NCBI GenBank assembly: GCA_023446865.1
Contig: JAEXPL010000263.1
Span: 1 to 32,968, forward strand
Direction: 5' to 3'
DNA: 32,968 nt
Source of the DNA: Verrucomicrobiota bacterium
GTDB lineage: Bacteria; Verrucomicrobiota; Verrucomicrobiia; Opitutales; Opitutaceae
Positions 8,141-18,333 of the stretch are shown piece after piece; position 1 is the first letter of the stretch, and the number at the start of each line of letters is the position of its first letter. Position numbers and translations under genes: made by a program. The notes below the pieces were generated by a model. That model saw only the letters and a list, made by a program, of their open reading frames with translations, made no database searches and was not told the origin of the DNA.

Positions 8141-9643
8141 TCAGGCGCCTTCGGCGATGGCGACGGCCTTGAGGAGGGCGGAGGCCTTGTTGATGGTCTC
8201 CTGGTATTCGCTGGCCGGAACCGAGTCGGCGACGAGGCCGGCGCCGGCCTGGATCGTGATCTGGCCGTCCTTCACCAGCGCGGTGCGCAGGGTGATGCAG
8301 GAGTCGAGGTTGCCGTCGTAGCTGAAATAGCCGAGCGCGCCGGCGTAGAAGCCGCGCTGGAGCTTCTCGAACTGCGCGATGAGCTGCATGGCGCGGATCT
8401 TCGGCGCGCCGGAGACGGTGCCGGCGGGGAAGGTGGCGCGCATGACGTCGAAGGCGTTGCGGTCGGGGCGGAGCTTGCCCTCGACCTGCGAGACGATGTG
8501 CATCACGTGCGAGTAGCGCTCGATGATCATGTACTCGGGGACGGTGACCGAGCCGAAGTCGCAGACGCGGCCGATGTCGTTGCGGGCGAGATCGACGAGC
8601 ATGAGGTGCTCGGCCTTCTCCTTGTCGTCGGCGAGCAGATCCTTCTCGAGCGCGAGGTCCTCGGCCGGCGTGGCGCCGCGCGGGCGGGTGCCGGCGATGG
8701 GGCGGATCTCGACGAGGCCGTCGGTGGCCTTGACGTGGACTTCCGGCGACGCGCCGACGATGGCGAAGTCGCCCGCGTCGAGGATGAACATGTAGGGCGA
8801 CGGGTTGACCGTGCGCAGGGCGCGGTAGAGATCGAGCGGCGACTTGGCGAAGGGGCGGCGGAACCGCTGGGAGAGCACGACCTGGATGATGTCGCCGGCG
8901 CGGATGAACTCCTTGGTGCCGTCGACGGCTTTCTCGAACTCCTCCTTGGTGAAGTTGCCCGGGGGCACGGCGAGCTTGGGGCGGTCGGCGAGGGCGATGG
9001 GCGCGAGCTCGCGGCGGGTCTGCAGGAGCGTGCGGAGGTTTTCGACCTCGGCGACGGCGGCATCGTAGGCGGCGTCGATGTCGTCGCCGATGTGGGCGTT
9101 GACGTGGAGGCGGAGGGTCTGCTTGGCGCGATCGAAGATCACGAGCGAATCCGCCAGCATGAAGTAAAGGATGGGCAGACCCTGGTCGTTGGCTGGTGGG
9201 ACGGGGACGGTGGGCTCGATCCGGTTGATGTACTCGTAGCCGATGAAACCCACGGCGCCGCCCATGAACGGCGGCATGCCGGCTTGTCTCACGGGCCGGA
9301 AGCCGCGCATGTCGTCCTCGAGAATCTTCAGCGGATCGGCCGGCGTGGGCAGGCGCTGTGTGGAGCCGTCGGCAGCGCGGACGAGGGTGGTGTCGGCGCC
9401 GATGGCGAAGACCTTGCGCGGGCGCACGCCAATGAAGCTGTAGCGGGAAAGGTGTTCGCCTCCCTCGATGGACTCGAGGAGGAAGGCGGGGCCGGAGCCC
9501 TTGACCTTCGCGTAGGCGGAGACGGGCGTCTCGATGTCGGCCATGAGGTCGGCGTAGACGGGCACGACATTGCCCTCGGCGCAGAGGCGGCGAAAGGCGG
9601 CGCGATCAGGTTTGATTTCGAGCGGCGGAAGGAGAGCGGCCAT
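8141..9643 (-). CDS. trpE: Anthranilate synthase component I TrpE
   Basis: A 500-residue chorismate-binding enzyme. With a TrpG glutaminase it converts chorismate and glutamine to anthranilate, the first committed step of tryptophan synthesis. The N-terminal region has FLLESIEGGEHLSRYSFIG, the L-L-E-S and R-Y-S elements that form the tryptophan feedback site. The catalytic half has IRPIAGTRPRG, ERYSHVMHIVSQVEG, FPAGTVSGAPKIRAM, RGFYAGALGYFSYDG and IQAGAGLVADSVPASEY. The A-G-T form rather than K-G-T, together with the feedback motif, favours TrpE over PabB. No trpG or other trp gene adjoins, so the pathway is dispersed. No Shine-Dalgarno sequence; the leader is strikingly pyrimidine-rich and holds a heptamer array. 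Confidence 0.95.
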   Translation of the reverse strand: MAALLPPLEIKPDRAAFRRLCAEGNVVPVYADLMADIETPVSAYAKVKGSGPAFLLESIEGGEHLSRYSFIGVRPRKVFAIGADTTLVRAADGSTQRLPTPADPLKILEDDMRGFRPVRQAGMPPFMGGAVGFIGYEYINRIEPTVPVPPANDQGLPILYFMLADSLVIFDRAKQTLRLHVNAHIGDDIDAAYDAAVAEVENLRTLLQTRRELAPIALADRPKLAVPPGNFTKEEFEKAVDGTKEFIRAGDIIQVVLSQRFRRPFAKSPLDLYRALRTVNPSPYMFILDAGDFAIVGASPEVHVKATDGLVEIRPIAGTRPRGATPAEDLALEKDLLADDKEKAEHLMLVDLARNDIGRVCDFGSVTVPEYMIIERYSHVMHIVSQVEGKLRPDRNAFDVMRATFPAGTVSGAPKIRAMQLIAQFEKLQRGFYAGALGYFSYDGNLDSCITLRTALVKDGQITIQAGAGLVADSVPASEYQETINKASALLKAVAIAEGA

Positions 9644-9655
9644 GGCGGGAGGGGA

Positions 9656-9683
9656 GGCGAAGGGTGAAAGGCGAGAGGCTAGA
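9656..9683. repeat. Degenerate heptamer tandem array in the trpE leader
   Basis: Four consecutive 7-base units on the plus strand (GGCGAAG, GGTGAAA, GGCGAGA, GGCTAGA) with consensus GGCGAGA. On the transcribed strand they make a CT-rich run immediately before the trpE start. Confidence 0.55.
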
Positions 9684-9731
9684 GGGCGGATGGCGGCACT
9701 TCGCGGGCGGATTTCAAGCGGACCGGCGTGC

Positions 9732-11585
<1,854 letters not shown>

Positions 11586-11684
11586 ATATTTCGGGTTTTT
11601 GTTTTACGATGCTGTGGGCGCGGCTACGGTTCGGGCAAGGCATTTGCCTGAAACATTTTCCAGCGAACAGATTCCCCAAACCTT

Positions 11685-12971
11685 ATGACGACTCGTTCTT
11701 CCGTGGTGTCGGTGATCATGGGTGGTGGCCGGGGTACCCGGCTCTACCCGCTGACCAAGGAGCGCTGCAAGCCGGCCGTGCCGCTGGCGGGCAAGTATCG
11801 GCTCGTGGACATCCCGATCAGCAACTGCCTCAACAGCGGGATCAATCGAATCTTCCTGCTCACGCAGTTCAACACGGCGTCGCTTCACCGCCACATCCAG
11901 AATACGTACAACTTCGACACGTTTGGCGGCGGCTTCGTCGACATCCTTTCCGCCGAGCAGACCGAGAAGACGACCGATTGGTACCAGGGCACGGCCGATG
12001 CCGTCCGCCGCAATCTGAACCATTTCCGCAACTACCCGCATGATCTCGTGCTCATCCTTTCGGGCGACCAGCTCTACCGGATGGATTACCGCCTGATTGT
12101 CGACCAGCACATCCGCACCGGAGCCGATGTGACGATCGCGGCGATTGCGCTCCCGGCCTCGCAGATCGAGGGACTCGGCCTGATGCGCGTGCGCGACGAC
12201 CTCTCGATCGACTCGTTCGTCGAGAAACCGAAGGACCCCGCGGTGATCCAGAGTCTGGCGGTCGGTCCGGCGATCGAGCAACTGCTCAAGACCCGGTCGG
12301 ACGAGAAGCGCTGCCTGGCCTCCATGGGCATCTACGTCTTCAAGCGCGAGGTGCTGCAGGAGGCGCTCGACAATTCGATGACCGATTTCGGCAAGGAGAT
12401 CATTCCCGGCCTGCTCGGGAAGAAACGTCTCTTCAGCCATATCTTCGAGGGCTATTGGGAGGACATCGGCACCGTGCGCGCGTTCTTCGAGGCCAACCTC
12501 CAGCTCGCGCATCCGCTGCCGGCCTTCAACTTCTTCACCCAGCTCGACCCGATCTACACCCACGCCCGCTACCTGCCGGCGGCCAAGATCAACAAGTGCA
12601 GCGTCGACCACGCGATCATCGGGGACGGCAGCCTCATCACCGATGCCTACATGAAGCGCTGCGTGGTCGGCATCCGCTCGGTCATGCGCGAGGGCGTTCA
12701 CCTTGAGGATACGATCATGATGGGTGCGGACTACTACGAGTCCGAGGCCGATTTCGCGGCGAACCTCGCCAAGGGCATCCCCAACGTCGGCATCGGCCAC
12801 AACTGCAACATCAAGACCGCGATCATCGACAAGAACGCCCGCATCGGCGACAACGTGACGCTCAATCCCGTGGGCAAGCCCAACGGCCATGTGCGCGACG
12901 GCATCGCGATCGTCGACGGCATTCTGGTCGTCTCCAAAGGCGCGATCGTGCCTTCCGGTACGGTCGTGTGA
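11685..12971 (+). CDS. glgC: Glucose-1-phosphate adenylyltransferase GlgC
   Basis: A 428-residue ADP-glucose pyrophosphorylase, which makes ADP-glucose from glucose-1-phosphate and ATP for glycogen synthesis and is usually the allosteric control point. The N-terminal nucleotidyltransferase domain shows GGGRGTRLYPLTKERCKPAV with the essential lysine, YRLVDIPISNCLNSGI, the catalytic aspartate in LSGDQLYRMD, and EGYWEDIGTV. The C-terminal part is a left-handed beta-helix (VDHAIIGDGS, RIGDNVTLNPVGK). Overall it resembles the cyanobacterial/plant branch rather than the E. coli branch. Divergent from glmS with a shared 99-base promoter region. The universal stress protein gene follows 96 bases downstream. 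Confidence 0.94.
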   Translation: MTTRSSVVSVIMGGGRGTRLYPLTKERCKPAVPLAGKYRLVDIPISNCLNSGINRIFLLTQFNTASLHRHIQNTYNFDTFGGGFVDILSAEQTEKTTDWYQGTADAVRRNLNHFRNYPHDLVLILSGDQLYRMDYRLIVDQHIRTGADVTIAAIALPASQIEGLGLMRVRDDLSIDSFVEKPKDPAVIQSLAVGPAIEQLLKTRSDEKRCLASMGIYVFKREVLQEALDNSMTDFGKEIIPGLLGKKRLFSHIFEGYWEDIGTVRAFFEANLQLAHPLPAFNFFTQLDPIYTHARYLPAAKINKCSVDHAIIGDGSLITDAYMKRCVVGIRSVMREGVHLEDTIMMGADYYESEADFAANLAKGIPNVGIGHNCNIKTAIIDKNARIGDNVTLNPVGKPNGHVRDGIAIVDGILVVSKGAIVPSGTVV

Positions 12972-12976
12972 CAGGT

Positions 12977-13000
12977 GCGCCGCCGGGCGCTCGTTCTTTG
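12977..13000 (+). terminator. Weak hairpin with T-rich tail after glgC
   Basis: GCGCC-GCCG-GGCGC begins six bases after the glgC stop and is followed by TCGTTCTTTG. The stem is short (5 bp) and the tail is imperfect, so this is a tentative attenuating or terminating signal before the usp gene. Confidence 0.3.
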
Positions 13001-13067
13001 TTCCAGGGCTGGTGGTCGTCTCGCAGCAGAGGCGGCCTCCGGCCTGAAACCCCAACCCCAACATCCC

Positions 13068-13913
13068 ATGAAACGCGTTCTGCTTTGCACCGACGGCTCG
13101 GCCTACTCCCAGGTTTGTTGCCAGTACGCGGCCTGGCTGGCCGGGCGGGTCCCCTGCGAGTTCGAAGTGCTCTACGTCACCGACCTCCGCCAGTTCGAGG
13201 TGCCGGTGATCGCCGACCTCAGCGGCAGCCTCGGTGTGCAACCCTATCAGGCGGTGCTGTCCAAACTGCAGGAGCTTGAGGCCGAGAAGGCGAAGCTCGT
13301 GCTCAAGGACGCCGAGCGTCTCCTGGCCGAAGTGCCCGGCGCTGAAACTGCGCGGTTCACCCACCGTACCGGCTTTCTCGTCGATTGCTTCCAAGAGTAT
13401 GAGCAGACCGCCGATCTCGTCATGCTCGGCAAGCGCGGCGAGAACGCCAACTTCGCCACCGGTCACCTCGGATCGACGATGGAGCGCGTCGTCCGTGCGA
13501 GCCGCCAACCCTGCTTCGTCACCTCGCGCAGCTTCCAGCCGATCGAGCGGGTGTTGCTCGCCTACGACGGCGGCCGCAGTTGCCGCAAGGCGTTGCAGTA
13601 TCTGGTCGAGAGTCCGGCGTTCCGCGACCTCGAGCTGCACATCGTAATCGTGGCTGCCCGAGCCGGCGAGGAGACAGCGCTCGCCAACCTGCGCGAGGCG
13701 GAGAGCGCCCTCGTGGCCGCGGGGCAGAAGCCCGTTTGCCAGATGCTCCACGGTGTGCCCGAGGACGAGATCGCCGCCTACGTCGCGGCGCGGGGAATCA
13801 ATTGCCTGATCATGGGCGCCTACGGCCACAGCCGCATCCGGCAGTTTGTGATCGGGAGCACGACCACGGCGATGATGCGCCAGTGCCGTGTGCCGGTGCT
13901 GTTGTTCCGCTGA
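13068..13913 (+). CDS. Tandem-domain universal stress protein
   Basis: A 281-residue cytoplasmic protein made of two UspA domains. Domain 1 starts at KRVLLCTDGSAYS and ends near GKRGENANFATGHLGSTMER; domain 2 starts at IERVLLAYDGGRSCRKAL and ends with GAYGHSRIRQFVIGST. The last motif fits the ATP-binding pattern G-2x-G-9x-G-S/T, so domain 2 at least probably binds ATP; in domain 1 the spacing is one residue longer. Family members modulate survival in starvation or stress, without a defined reaction. The frame is open upstream to 12975, but ATG 13068 is the natural domain start. It follows glgC and may be read from the same promoter. Confidence 0.9.
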   Translation: MKRVLLCTDGSAYSQVCCQYAAWLAGRVPCEFEVLYVTDLRQFEVPVIADLSGSLGVQPYQAVLSKLQELEAEKAKLVLKDAERLLAEVPGAETARFTHRTGFLVDCFQEYEQTADLVMLGKRGENANFATGHLGSTMERVVRASRQPCFVTSRSFQPIERVLLAYDGGRSCRKALQYLVESPAFRDLELHIVIVAARAGEETALANLREAESALVAAGQKPVCQMLHGVPEDEIAAYVAARGINCLIMGAYGHSRIRQFVIGSTTTAMMRQCRVPVLLFR

Positions 13914-13974
13914 GGGCGAGCAACCGGCCCAATCCGCACGAAGCCTCGGCGCAGATGCGCGCCGGGTTTGGGTT

Positions 13975-14032
13975 GTAGGCCACCTCGTTGGAGGTGGCTT
14001 TCCGGAGAAGCCGGGTCGGCGACCCGGCCTAC
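13975..14032. repeat. Two-hairpin REP doublet with GTAG at both outer ends
   Basis: Left unit: GTAG (13975-13978), then GCCACCTC-GTTG-GAGGTGGC, a perfect 8-bp stem. Spacer: TTTCCGGAGAA. Right unit, inverted: GCCGGGTC-GGC-GACCCGGC (14010-14028), then CTAC (14029-14032), the complement of GTAG. Two inverted REPs with outward tetranucleotides is the layout of a BIME or REPIN. It lies between the convergent usp and hydrolase genes. Confidence 0.75.
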
Positions 14033-14077
14033 AGATCCTGCCGCCGGCGACAACGTTCGTGATGCTTCAGCGCCCCG

Positions 14078-15166
14078 TCACTCCTCGACGAGGCTCGCCG
14101 CGGTCCACAGCAGCGGCGCCTGCCCGTGGAAATCGCCGGTCTGGCGCGGGCGGTTGAGGTAGTGCTGGAGGTCGTTCTTGGTGCCGGTGCCGACGCAGAT
14201 CTCGCGTAGCTGCGCATCTGGTTCGAGGTAGGTGACGAGCGCCAGCCAGGCGCGGCGCGCCGCCGGTCCGTAGGTCTCGGTCGGGAGCCAGCCGCGGCGC
14301 ACACCGTTGACGAACGCGTAGGTGAACATCCCGGTGCTGGAGGTCTCGGGCCACGATTCGGGGCGATCGATCAACTGGCGCCAAGTGCCCTCGGGCATCT
14401 GGTGCTCGAGCAAGGTAGCCATCATGCGGCGGTAGGCTGCGAGCAGGCGCGGGTGCGACGGATGGTCCTCGGGCAGCGCGCGGAGGAGTTCCGTGAGGCC
14501 GGCGGCCATCCAGCCGTTGCCGCGGCCCCAGTGGAATGGCGCATCGGGTGCGTGGAAGAAGAGGCCGTTGGGCTGCTGCAGGCGATCGAGGTAGACCACC
14601 ATTTCCGCCGCGGCACGGTCGAGGTAGTTCGGCGCGCCCGTGGCGCGGAAGGCGCGCGTCTGGAGCGCCGTGATCATGTACATGTCGTCGATCCAGAACC
14701 GGGTCTGGTTGGTGAGTCCGTCGGGCCGCGGGCGGTCCCATTGGCCGTCGGCGAAGGTGAGGCCGAGGGCGCGATAGCGGGCGTGCCCGGTGTTTCGGTA
14801 CAGGGCCAGCGGCAGGGTGCCGAACACGGAACTGTCAACATGGCTCTCCGGCGGCACCAGCGCCGCCTCGGGGCCGAAGAACGGCGCGACGCGCGCCGCG
14901 AGCGCCGCGGCGAGTTCGCGGTCTCCGACATTCTCGGCGAAATCGATGGCGCCGGTCCACGTCACCACCTCCGCATAATGGATCGTGCCGAACTCCGACC
15001 AGAACATGTGCGGCGAGGCGAGGAAACGCGTGGTGACACGCCGGCCGACCTCGCGCGGGTCGGTGCCGGCGGGCCAGTCGGCAAAGCATGGCGGCGGGGC
15101 GGCGCGGAGGGCGGCGGCACCGAGCGCGAAAAAGGCGAGGACGCGGAGCAGTGGGCGACGGGTCAT
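14078..15166 (-). CDS. Exported GH88/GH105-type unsaturated glycuronyl hydrolase-like protein
   Basis: A 362-residue protein with a signal peptide (RPLLRVLAFFALGAAALRAA) and an alpha/alpha barrel typical of GH88/GH105. Recognisable segments are FWIDDMYMITALQTRAFRAT, where the aspartate in W-I-D-D matches the catalytic region of YteR/YesR-like enzymes, APFHWGRGNGWMAAGLTELL, and TSSTGMFTYAFVNGVRRGWL near the C-terminus. Such enzymes release unsaturated galacturonate or glucuronate from oligosaccharides left by polysaccharide lyases. No lyase is nearby. Its ATG overlaps the stop of the upstream membrane protein gene (ATGA at 15163-15166), indicating translational coupling. Family is clear; whether the substrate is rhamnogalacturonan or another uronic polysaccharide is not. 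Confidence 0.82.
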   Translation of the reverse strand: MTRRPLLRVLAFFALGAAALRAAPPPCFADWPAGTDPREVGRRVTTRFLASPHMFWSEFGTIHYAEVVTWTGAIDFAENVGDRELAAALAARVAPFFGPEAALVPPESHVDSSVFGTLPLALYRNTGHARYRALGLTFADGQWDRPRPDGLTNQTRFWIDDMYMITALQTRAFRATGAPNYLDRAAAEMVVYLDRLQQPNGLFFHAPDAPFHWGRGNGWMAAGLTELLRALPEDHPSHPRLLAAYRRMMATLLEHQMPEGTWRQLIDRPESWPETSSTGMFTYAFVNGVRRGWLPTETYGPAARRAWLALVTYLEPDAQLREICVGTGTKNDLQHYLNRPRQTGDFHGQAPLLWTAASLVEE

Positions 15167-15852
15167 GGCGCAGAACCGGGTTCCGGGGAGGACGGGGCGG
15201 AGGGCAGGGCGGGCTGGAGCCGCCGGGCCCGCGCCACGAAGAGGAAGTAGGCCGCCGGGCCGAAGGCGAAGAGCATCACCGCGACACCCAGCCCGAGGCC
15301 GAGACTGGTGAACGCTCCGGCGCAACAGTCGTCGCGTTGGCGCACGACGACATGGCAGGGCACCGCGACGAGCAGTTCGAGGATGCTGCCCTGCAGGAGT
15401 CGCCGGCACAGACGGGAAAGGAAGTCGGCCGGCGGGTGGCGCCGGGCCAGGCGGCTGAAGACGATCGACCAGAGTCCCCATAGCGTGGTGACGAGGGCAC
15501 CGAACGCGTACGGCTCCCACGGGAGGTCGGAGTCGCCGAGGAGCGCGGCGTGGAGCGAGAGAGCGGCACCGAGCCCGAGGAGCGCGACCATCGCGGCCCC
15601 GACCACCACGGTGGTCCAGAGCGGGCCGCGGGTCATAGGCCTCCTCTGGGCGATGCGCACCGGGACGACCAGGAGCAGCAACTGGCAGGCACCGAGGACC
15701 AGCAACGCCGTCCAGAGGCCGGCGGAGCTATAGAGTTCGCCGATGAAGTCGCCTCCGGGCCAGTGACCGGCTCCGCAGACGGCGAGCGGGAGGACGAGCA
15801 GAGCCAGCAGCAGGACGTACAAGCCGGCGACGACAAGGTGCCAGGGTTTCAT
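15163..15852 (-). CDS. Conserved multi-pass membrane protein, function unknown
   Basis: A 229-residue protein with about five or six hydrophobic segments, at roughly residues 6-28, 44-66, 78-100, 108-130, 150-168 and 180-205. The C-terminal half carries a distinctive stretch: ILELLVAVPCHVVVRQRDDC, then CAGAFTSLGLGLGVAVML, then FGPAAYFLF. The paired cysteines after Q-R-D-D and the V-P-x-H motif look like conserved functional residues. I know of similar hypothetical proteins in Verrucomicrobia and related phyla but no assigned function. The stop codon overlaps the start of the GH88/GH105-like gene, so the two are coupled. The start ATG 15850-15852 has no Shine-Dalgarno sequence. Confidence 0.7.
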   Translation of the reverse strand: MKPWHLVVAGLYVLLLALLVLPLAVCGAGHWPGGDFIGELYSSAGLWTALLVLGACQLLLLVVPVRIAQRRPMTRGPLWTTVVVGAAMVALLGLGAALSLHAALLGDSDLPWEPYAFGALVTTLWGLWSIVFSRLARRHPPADFLSRLCRRLLQGSILELLVAVPCHVVVRQRDDCCAGAFTSLGLGLGVAVMLFAFGPAAYFLFVARARRLQPALPSAPSSPEPGSAP

Positions 15853-15974
15853 GTTGGGCGCGGACGACGAGGCTGTCCGGTGAGTATCCGGACGGCCGGC
15901 CGGGTGCGAGGGGAAATCCGCGCAGGAGCGGGCTGGCCAACCGCGGTGGAAGCGGCTTCGCTCCGGTGGTTGCC

Positions 15975-17399
15975 ATGAAGATCCTGCCGCTCGATCCGCT
16001 CGCCAACCGCTCCCTCGAGGCGTTGCTCGCGTTCCTTGGCGGTGTGCGGAGCCAGGCGGAGGGCGACGGCCGGCCGCGTTTGGTCAGCATCGCGGTCGAG
16101 GCCGAACGGCTGGATCCGCTGGCGGTGCTAGAGTCGATCTTCGAGCCCGCCGAGCTGCACTTCTACATGGAGCGCCCCGCGGCGGATTTCGCCCTCGCGG
16201 GGGCGGAGGCGGTGGTGGCGCTCGAATGCGCCGGCCCGGGGCGTTTTGCGGCGGCGGCGGAATTCGTGCGGGAAACGCTCGCGCGGACGGTGGCGGTGGG
16301 CGCGGTGACGGTGCCCTTTGGCGGTCCGCTGTTCTTCGCCACTTTCGGGTTTGCGGATACGGCGACGGCGGGGGCGGCGTTCCCGGCCGGCCGGATCTTT
16401 GTCCCGCGCTGGCAGGTGGCCCGCAGCGGCGACTGCTCGGTGGCGGTGGCGAACACGCTCATCGCGCCCGGGGCCGACATCCGGGCCGACGCGGAACGGA
16501 TCTGGCGGGCGCACGCGAAGTTCGGGGCGTTCGACTACGCGGCCCCGACGTTCTCCGGCGCCCTCGAGGGCGCGGTGGCGGAGGAGCGCGAAGTCGGTCC
16601 GGAGGGCGGATACGCGACCAATGTCGCCGCCGGGGTGGCGGCGGTCCGGGCCGGCCGCTACCGGAAGATCGTGCTGGCGCGCGCCCGCGACCTGCGGGCC
16701 ACGACCGGGTTCCATCCCTTGCGGGCGCTCAACAGCCTGCGTGAGCGGTACCCGGACTGTTACGCCTTCTCGGCGGGCAACGGCGCCGGCGCCAGTTTCA
16801 TCGGGGCGAGCCCGGAGCGTTTGGCGGCGGCGGCGGGCGGACTGCTGCGCACGGAGGCGCTCGCCGGGTCCGCGCCGCGCGGGCGTACCGCGGCCGAGGA
16901 TGCGGCGTTCGCGCGCCAGCTCTTGCACAGCGGCAAGGACGGGCGCGAGCAGGGGCTTGTGCTCGAGTCCATTCTGCGCCGACTCGCCGCTGTCGGCGTG
17001 ACGGCGGCGACGCCGGGCCGGCCGCGGGTGCGGCAGCTGCCCAACGTGCAGCACCTGTGCACGACCGTGGAGGCGAAGCTGCCGCCCGGCGTCGACTTGC
17101 TGCGGATCGCGGGCGAACTGCACCCGACTCCGGCGGTGGGCGGCACACCACGCGAACCGGCGGTGGCGCACCTGCGGGAGCTCGAGCCGTTCGAGCGCGG
17201 TTTGTACGCCGGCGCTCTGGGGTGGGTGGATCATCGCGGCGACGGCGAGTTTCTGGTCGGTATCCGCTCGGCGTTGATGCAGGCCGACCGCGCACGCCTC
17301 TATGCCGGGGCGGGAATTGTCGAGGGCTCGGACCCGGCGGCGGAGCTGGCGGAGACCGAACTCAAGATGCGCGCCCTGCGCGACGCGCTGCTGGGGTAG
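15975..17399 (+). CDS. menF: Isochorismate synthase, MenF/EntC type
   Basis: A 474-residue chorismate-binding enzyme that isomerises chorismate to isochorismate, the entry to menaquinone or to a catecholate siderophore. The variable N-terminus carries ATFGFADTATAGAAFPAGRI. The catalytic domain has RYRKIVLARARDL, FIGASPERL, the ALAGSAPRGRT segment, VQHLCTTVEAKLPP, and the C-terminal LHPTPAVGGTPREPAVAHLR followed by FERGLYAGALGWVDHRGDGE. The H-P-T-P-A-V-G-G and E-R-G-L-Y-A-G pattern separates isochorismate synthases from TrpE and PabB. No other men or ent genes adjoin, and menF is the likelier role in a bacterium using menaquinone. ATG 15975 is preferred over GTG 15966. It is divergent from the membrane protein gene across a 122-base region. 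Confidence 0.88.
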   Translation: MKILPLDPLANRSLEALLAFLGGVRSQAEGDGRPRLVSIAVEAERLDPLAVLESIFEPAELHFYMERPAADFALAGAEAVVALECAGPGRFAAAAEFVRETLARTVAVGAVTVPFGGPLFFATFGFADTATAGAAFPAGRIFVPRWQVARSGDCSVAVANTLIAPGADIRADAERIWRAHAKFGAFDYAAPTFSGALEGAVAEEREVGPEGGYATNVAAGVAAVRAGRYRKIVLARARDLRATTGFHPLRALNSLRERYPDCYAFSAGNGAGASFIGASPERLAAAAGGLLRTEALAGSAPRGRTAAEDAAFARQLLHSGKDGREQGLVLESILRRLAAVGVTAATPGRPRVRQLPNVQHLCTTVEAKLPPGVDLLRIAGELHPTPAVGGTPREPAVAHLRELEPFERGLYAGALGWVDHRGDGEFLVGIRSALMQADRARLYAGAGIVEGSDPAAELAETELKMRALRDALLG

Positions 17400-17473
17400 G
17401 GGCAGGCAGCGCGCGATTTTCCCGCGGGGCGGCGTTGACGGACGGAGGCGGGGCGGGCTTTCTCGCCGCCGTC

Positions 17474-18217
17474 ATGGACTACCTCTCCGACCCGCAGATC
17501 TGGATCAGCCTGCTCACGCTCACCGGTCTCGAGATCGTGCTCGGGATCGACAACGTCATCTTCATCTCGATCCTCGCCGGAAAGCTGCCGAAGGCGGAGC
17601 AGCCGAAGGCGCGGCAGACGGGCCTGGCCCTCGCGCTGATCACCCGCATCGCGCTGCTGGCGTGCATCGCTTGGCTGGCGAAACTCACCGCGCCGCTGTT
17701 CTCGGTCCTTGGACACGGAGTGTCCGGCCGCGACCTGATTCTGTTGTCCGGCGGACTCTTCCTGATCGCGAAGAGCACGTTCGAGATCCACGAGAAGCTT
17801 GAGGGGGAGGACGGCGTGAAGGGTGGCGGCGGCAAGACGGCGAAGTTTGGCGCGATCGTCGTGCAGATCATGTTGCTCGACATCGTGTTCTCCCTGGACT
17901 CGGTGATCACGGCGGTGGGCATGGCCCAGCAGTTGGGGGTGATGATCACGGCCGTGGTGCTGGCGATGGGCGTGATGCTCTTCTTCGCGGGCGCCATCAG
18001 CGACTTCGTGCACCGGCACCCGACGTTGAAGATGCTGGCGTTGTCGTTCCTGCTGCTGATCGGCGTGGCGCTGGTGGCCGAGTCGATGCACCAGCCGATC
18101 CCGAAGGGCTACCTCTACTTCTCCATGGCGTTCGCCTTTGGCGTGGAGATTTTGAACCTCAAGCTGCGCGCGAAGCAGGCGGCGAAGCCGGTGGAGCTGC
18201 ACCAGGCGATCCGCTGA
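17474..18217 (+). CDS. TerC/Alx-family integral membrane protein
   Basis: A 247-residue protein with about seven hydrophobic segments. It has the two TerC signatures: LTGLEIVLGIDNVIFISILA in helix 1 and LLDIVFSLDSVITAVGMAQ in a central helix; their acidic residues are thought to carry metal ions. TerC-family proteins such as Alx and YkoY have been linked to manganese export and to tellurite resistance. The length and the L-P-x-x-Q-x-x-A-R segment fit the YkoY/YgdQ subgroup. It lies 74 bases after menF in the same direction. The leader is too short for the yybP-ykoY manganese riboswitch that controls some relatives. A perfect 9-bp stem-loop follows 46 bases after the stop. Confidence 0.9.
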   Translation: MDYLSDPQIWISLLTLTGLEIVLGIDNVIFISILAGKLPKAEQPKARQTGLALALITRIALLACIAWLAKLTAPLFSVLGHGVSGRDLILLSGGLFLIAKSTFEIHEKLEGEDGVKGGGGKTAKFGAIVVQIMLLDIVFSLDSVITAVGMAQQLGVMITAVVLAMGVMLFFAGAISDFVHRHPTLKMLALSFLLLIGVALVAESMHQPIPKGYLYFSMAFAFGVEILNLKLRAKQAAKPVELHQAIR

Positions 18218-18263
18218 GGCGAGACAGCCGGCCGCGGACCAGGGGGCGCGGAGCAAACCGAGG

Positions 18264-18288
18264 GGCGGTCGCCGGTCAAGCGACCGCC
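18264..18288. terminator. Perfect 9-bp stem-loop between convergent genes
   Basis: GGCGGTCGC (18264-18272), a 7-base loop CGGTCAA, and GCGACCGCC (18280-18288). It lies between TerC (plus) and the 109-residue unknown gene (minus). No T-run on either strand, so it is a candidate bidirectional terminator or another REP-like palindrome rather than a proven terminator. Confidence 0.4.
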
Positions 18289-18333
18289 GGTCCGGCTTCT
18301 GTCATGAGGGGCCGACCGATGTCCGCCCCCGGC

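Noticed and set aside
7700..9667. 655-codon plus-strand frame opposite trpE and the MFS N-terminus
   Set aside because: It is antisense to well-conserved trpE and its Gly/Asp/Glu/Val-rich translation shows no recognisable fold.
11638..11655. Short inverted repeat GGCAA/TTGCC in the glmS-glgC promoter region
   Set aside because: The arms are only 5 bp with a 5-base spacer, too weak to call an operator.
11586..11684. Possible glmS ribozyme in the glmS leader
   Set aside because: The leader is under 100 bases, is shared with divergent glgC, and lacks the ribozyme's pseudoknotted core.
17400..17473. Possible yybP-ykoY manganese riboswitch ahead of the TerC-family gene
   Set aside because: The 74-base gap is too short and lacks the conserved internal-loop sequences.
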